From Gammaproteobacteria bacterium (lineage in GTDB: Bacteria; Pseudomonadota; Gammaproteobacteria; Steroidobacterales; Steroidobacteraceae): a stretch of DNA of 14,304 bases. A program made the translations under genes and the position numbers. The stretch is taken from NCBI GenBank assembly GCA_030040525.1, contig JASHTN010000416.1, positions 1 to 14,304 on the forward strand, in the 5' to 3' direction. The notes below the pieces were generated by a model. It worked only from the letters and a program-made list of their open reading frames with translations. It had not been told where the DNA came from and searched no databases. Shown here piece after piece: positions 12,791 to 14,304 of the stretch; the stretch's first letter is position 1, and each line of letters starts with the position of its first letter.

Positions 12791-12916
12791 TGAGGTGTCG
12801 TTTGCTGCTCCCTCGAACGGGTGGTGTATTCGCTTGCCGGATCGCGGAACAAGGAAGTTCGGGCGCGGTCTCCGTGCTGTGCCGATAACCAACGCTGCAA
12901 GAACAAGGAGAACCCT

Positions 12917-13171
12917 ATGGCCAAAGGCCAATCTCTTCAGGACCCCTTCCTGAATGCGTTGCGCAAGGAGCGGGTGCCTGTGTCCATCTATCTGGTGAAC
13001 GGCATCAAGCTGCAGGGTCAGATCGATTCCTTCGACCAGTTCGTCGTCCTGTTGAAGAACAGCGTCAGCCAGATGGTTTACAAGCACGCGATTTCGACGG
13101 TCGTGCCGGCGCGCAATGTGCGTCTCGCCACCGACGAAGGTGGCGGCGCCGCGGAGACGCCCGGCGAGTAA
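12917..13171 (+). CDS. hfq: RNA chaperone Hfq
   Basis: Hfq forms a hexameric Sm-like ring that pairs small regulatory RNAs with mRNAs. The 84-aa protein matches closely: 'MAKGQSLQDPFLNALRKERV' at the N-terminus, Sm1 through 'VSIYLVNGIKLQGQIDSFDQF' (22-42), and Sm2 with 'YKHAIST' (55-61). The proximal-face residues Gln8, Asp9, Lys56 and His57 are present. The C-terminal tail after about residue 70 is short and Gly/Glu-rich, so the protein is shorter than E. coli Hfq and nearer Pseudomonas length. The ATG at 12917 has a strong AAGGAG (12905-12910) at 6-base spacing. An in-frame extension to a GTG at 12821 is unlikely since the family N-terminus starts here. A 148-bp gap separates it from miaA; hflX follows after 24 bp. 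Confidence 0.98.
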   Translation: MAKGQSLQDPFLNALRKERVPVSIYLVNGIKLQGQIDSFDQFVVLLKNSVSQMVYKHAISTVVPARNVRLATDEGGGAAETPGE

Positions 13172-13195
13172 TGTTCCTTGTGACAGGAAGCCTGA

Positions 13196-14304
13196 GTGTT
13201 CGAACGCCCACGTTCTGGTGAGCGTGCCGTATTGGTGCGCCTCGGGCTGGGCGCGCCGGTGGATCCGGAGGACCTGCAGGAATTCACGCAGCTCGCGCTT
13301 TCGGCCGGTGCTCAGCCGGTGGCTACCGTGCTGGGCCGGCGCGAGCGCCCCGACCCGCGTTATTTCATCGGCAGCGGCAAGGCCGCGGAGCTGCGCAGCG
13401 CAGCGCTCGAGCACAACGCCGATGTCGTGCTCGTCGATCACGCGCTGACGCCCAGCCAGGAGCGCAACCTCGAGAAGCTGATCGAGCGGCGGGTGCTCGA
13501 TCGCAACGGACTGATCCTCGACATCTTCGCGCAGCGCGCCCGCAGCTTCGAGGGCAAGCTCGAGGTGGAGCTCGCGCAGCTGCGGCACATTGCCACCCGC
13601 CTGGTGCGCGGCTGGACCCACCTCGAGCGCCAGAAGGGCGGCATCGGTCTGCGCGGTCCCGGCGAGACGCAGCTCGAGACCGACCGCCGCATCATCGCCC
13701 AGCGGGTGCGGGTGCTGACCCGGCGCCTGGCGAAGCTCAAGCAGCAGCGCGAGACGGGACGGCAGATGCGCGCGGAGATTCCCGTGCCGTCTCTGGCGCT
13801 GGTCGGCTACACCAACGCCGGCAAGTCGACGCTGTTCCGGGCGCTCACCGGCGCCGACGCTTACGTGGCCGATCAGCTGTTCGCGACGCTCGATCCAACA
13901 GTGCGGCGCATCACGCTGCCGGGCGGCACGGCGGTGGTCGCGGCGGACACGGTCGGCTTCATTCGCGAGCTGCCGCACGAGCTGGTCGCGGCGTTCCAGT
14001 CGACGCTCACGGAAGCGCGCGCTGCGACGCTGCTGCTGCACGTCGTGGACGCGAGCCACCCACGGCGCGAGGCCCAGCTCGCGCAGGTCAACGCCGTGCT
14101 CGAGGAGATCGGCGCGCGCGGCATTCCACAGCTCATCGTTTACAACAAGATCGACCGGCTGGGGACCGCCGCGCGCATCGATCGCGACGCCGAGGGACGC
14201 GCCACGGCGGTGTGGATCTCCGCGGCGCATGCGACCGGACTCGGACTGCTCACCCGCGCGGTCGCCGAGCGGCTGGCGCGGTTTGCGCGGCGCGCGCGCC
14301 TCAG
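13196..14304 (+). CDS. hflX: GTPase HflX, 3' end outside window
   Basis: HflX is a ribosome-associated GTPase that binds the 50S subunit and splits stalled ribosomes, notably under heat stress. The frame is open from a GTG at 13196, preceded by AGGAAG (13185-13190) at 5-base spacing, to the last base. It gives 369 codons of an expected 420-440. The N-terminal HflX domain includes 'YFIGSGKAAEL' (56-66) and 'LTPSQERNLE' (84-93). The Gly-rich 'GGIGLRGPGETQLETDRR' begins at 148. GTPase motifs are G1 'GYTNAGKS' (204-211), a G2-region 'FATLDPT' (229-235), G3 'DTVGF' (251-255), G4 'NKID' (317-320) and G5 'SAA' (342-344). It lies 24 bp after hfq, as in the conserved hfq-hflX operon; hflK and hflC would be expected to the right. 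Confidence 0.96.
   Translation, partial: MFERPRSGERAVLVRLGLGAPVDPEDLQEFTQLALSAGAQPVATVLGRRERPDPRYFIGSGKAAELRSAALEHNADVVLVDHALTPSQERNLEKLIERRVLDRNGLILDIFAQRARSFEGKLEVELAQLRHIATRLVRGWTHLERQKGGIGLRGPGETQLETDRRIIAQRVRVLTRRLAKLKQQRETGRQMRAEIPVPSLALVGYTNAGKSTLFRALTGADAYVADQLFATLDPTVRRITLPGGTAVVAADTVGFIRELPHELVAAFQSTLTEARAATLLLHVVDASHPRREAQLAQVNAVLEEIGARGIPQLIVYNKIDRLGTAARIDRDAEGRATAVWISAAHATGLGLLTRAVAERLARFARRARL

Noticed and set aside
12821..12916. 32-codon N-terminal extension of hfq from a GTG at 12821
   Set aside because: The Hfq family starts at MAKGQSLQDPFL, and a strong AAGGAG stands 6 bases before that ATG.
12662..14230. 522-codon minus-strand frame opposite hfq and hflX
   Set aside because: Shadow; it spans two real genes and their gap, with no recognisable domain.
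1..14304. CRISPR array, insertion sequence, prophage, toxin-antitoxin pair or new defence system
   Set aside because: No spaced repeats, transposase, integrase or unknown multi-gene block is present; every sizeable gene belongs to a known conserved family.

Overview
The window is a stretch of conserved housekeeping DNA from a very GC-rich gammaproteobacterium. Two gene orders point there. One is pcnB-folK-panB-panC. The other is queG divergent from nnr-tsaE-amiB-mutL-miaA-hfq-hflX, the same order as around the E. coli hfq superoperon. Three features fit a non-enteric lineage (Xanthomonadales, Nevskiales or Steroidobacterales-like) better than an enteric one: the high GC, a deoxynucleoside kinase gene between folK and panB, and a MutL with endonuclease motifs. 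The exact lineage cannot be fixed from sequence reading alone.

Layout. Positions 3-299 hold the C-terminal end of a PLP-dependent aminotransferase, with weaker GC preference at third codon positions than the genes to its right. A tRNA-Glu(CUC) gene on the minus strand (390-465) follows, with a good promoter at 496-523. From 539 to 5417 six plus-strand genes run closely together: pcnB (poly(A) polymerase), folK (folate), a deoxynucleoside kinase, panB and panC (pantothenate) and a small AHSA1/SRPBCC-domain protein. queG (minus, 5469-6539) converges on this cluster. It shares a very short divergent promoter region with nnr at about 6558-6565. From there to the right edge the plus strand carries nnr, tsaE, amiB, mutL, miaA, hfq and a right-truncated hflX. 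amiB has its own convincing promoter, and mutL and hfq have weaker candidates.

How the genes work together. The left cluster mixes RNA 3'-end polyadenylation with cofactor synthesis (folate and pantoate to pantothenate; panB uses a folate one-carbon donor) and nucleoside salvage. The right cluster joins metabolite repair (NAD(P)HX), septal peptidoglycan cleavage, mismatch repair, the sRNA chaperone Hfq and the ribosome-associated GTPase HflX. It also holds three genes acting on tRNA anticodon loops: queG (queuosine at 34), tsaE (t6A37) and miaA (i6A37).

I found no phage genes, insertion sequence, CRISPR array, toxin-antitoxin pair or unknown multi-gene system. The points of interest are at small scale: candidate leaderless starts, overlapping divergent -10 elements, a TTG-started pcnB beside a strong tRNA promoter, perfect inverted repeats in two intergenic gaps, an AmiB-type amidase without LysM, and a strong preference for CTC-GAG over CTG-GAG codon pairs. 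No stretch over 300 bases lacks a gene; the longest gaps are 300-538 (filled by the tRNA and its promoter), 12769-12916 and 3992-4107.
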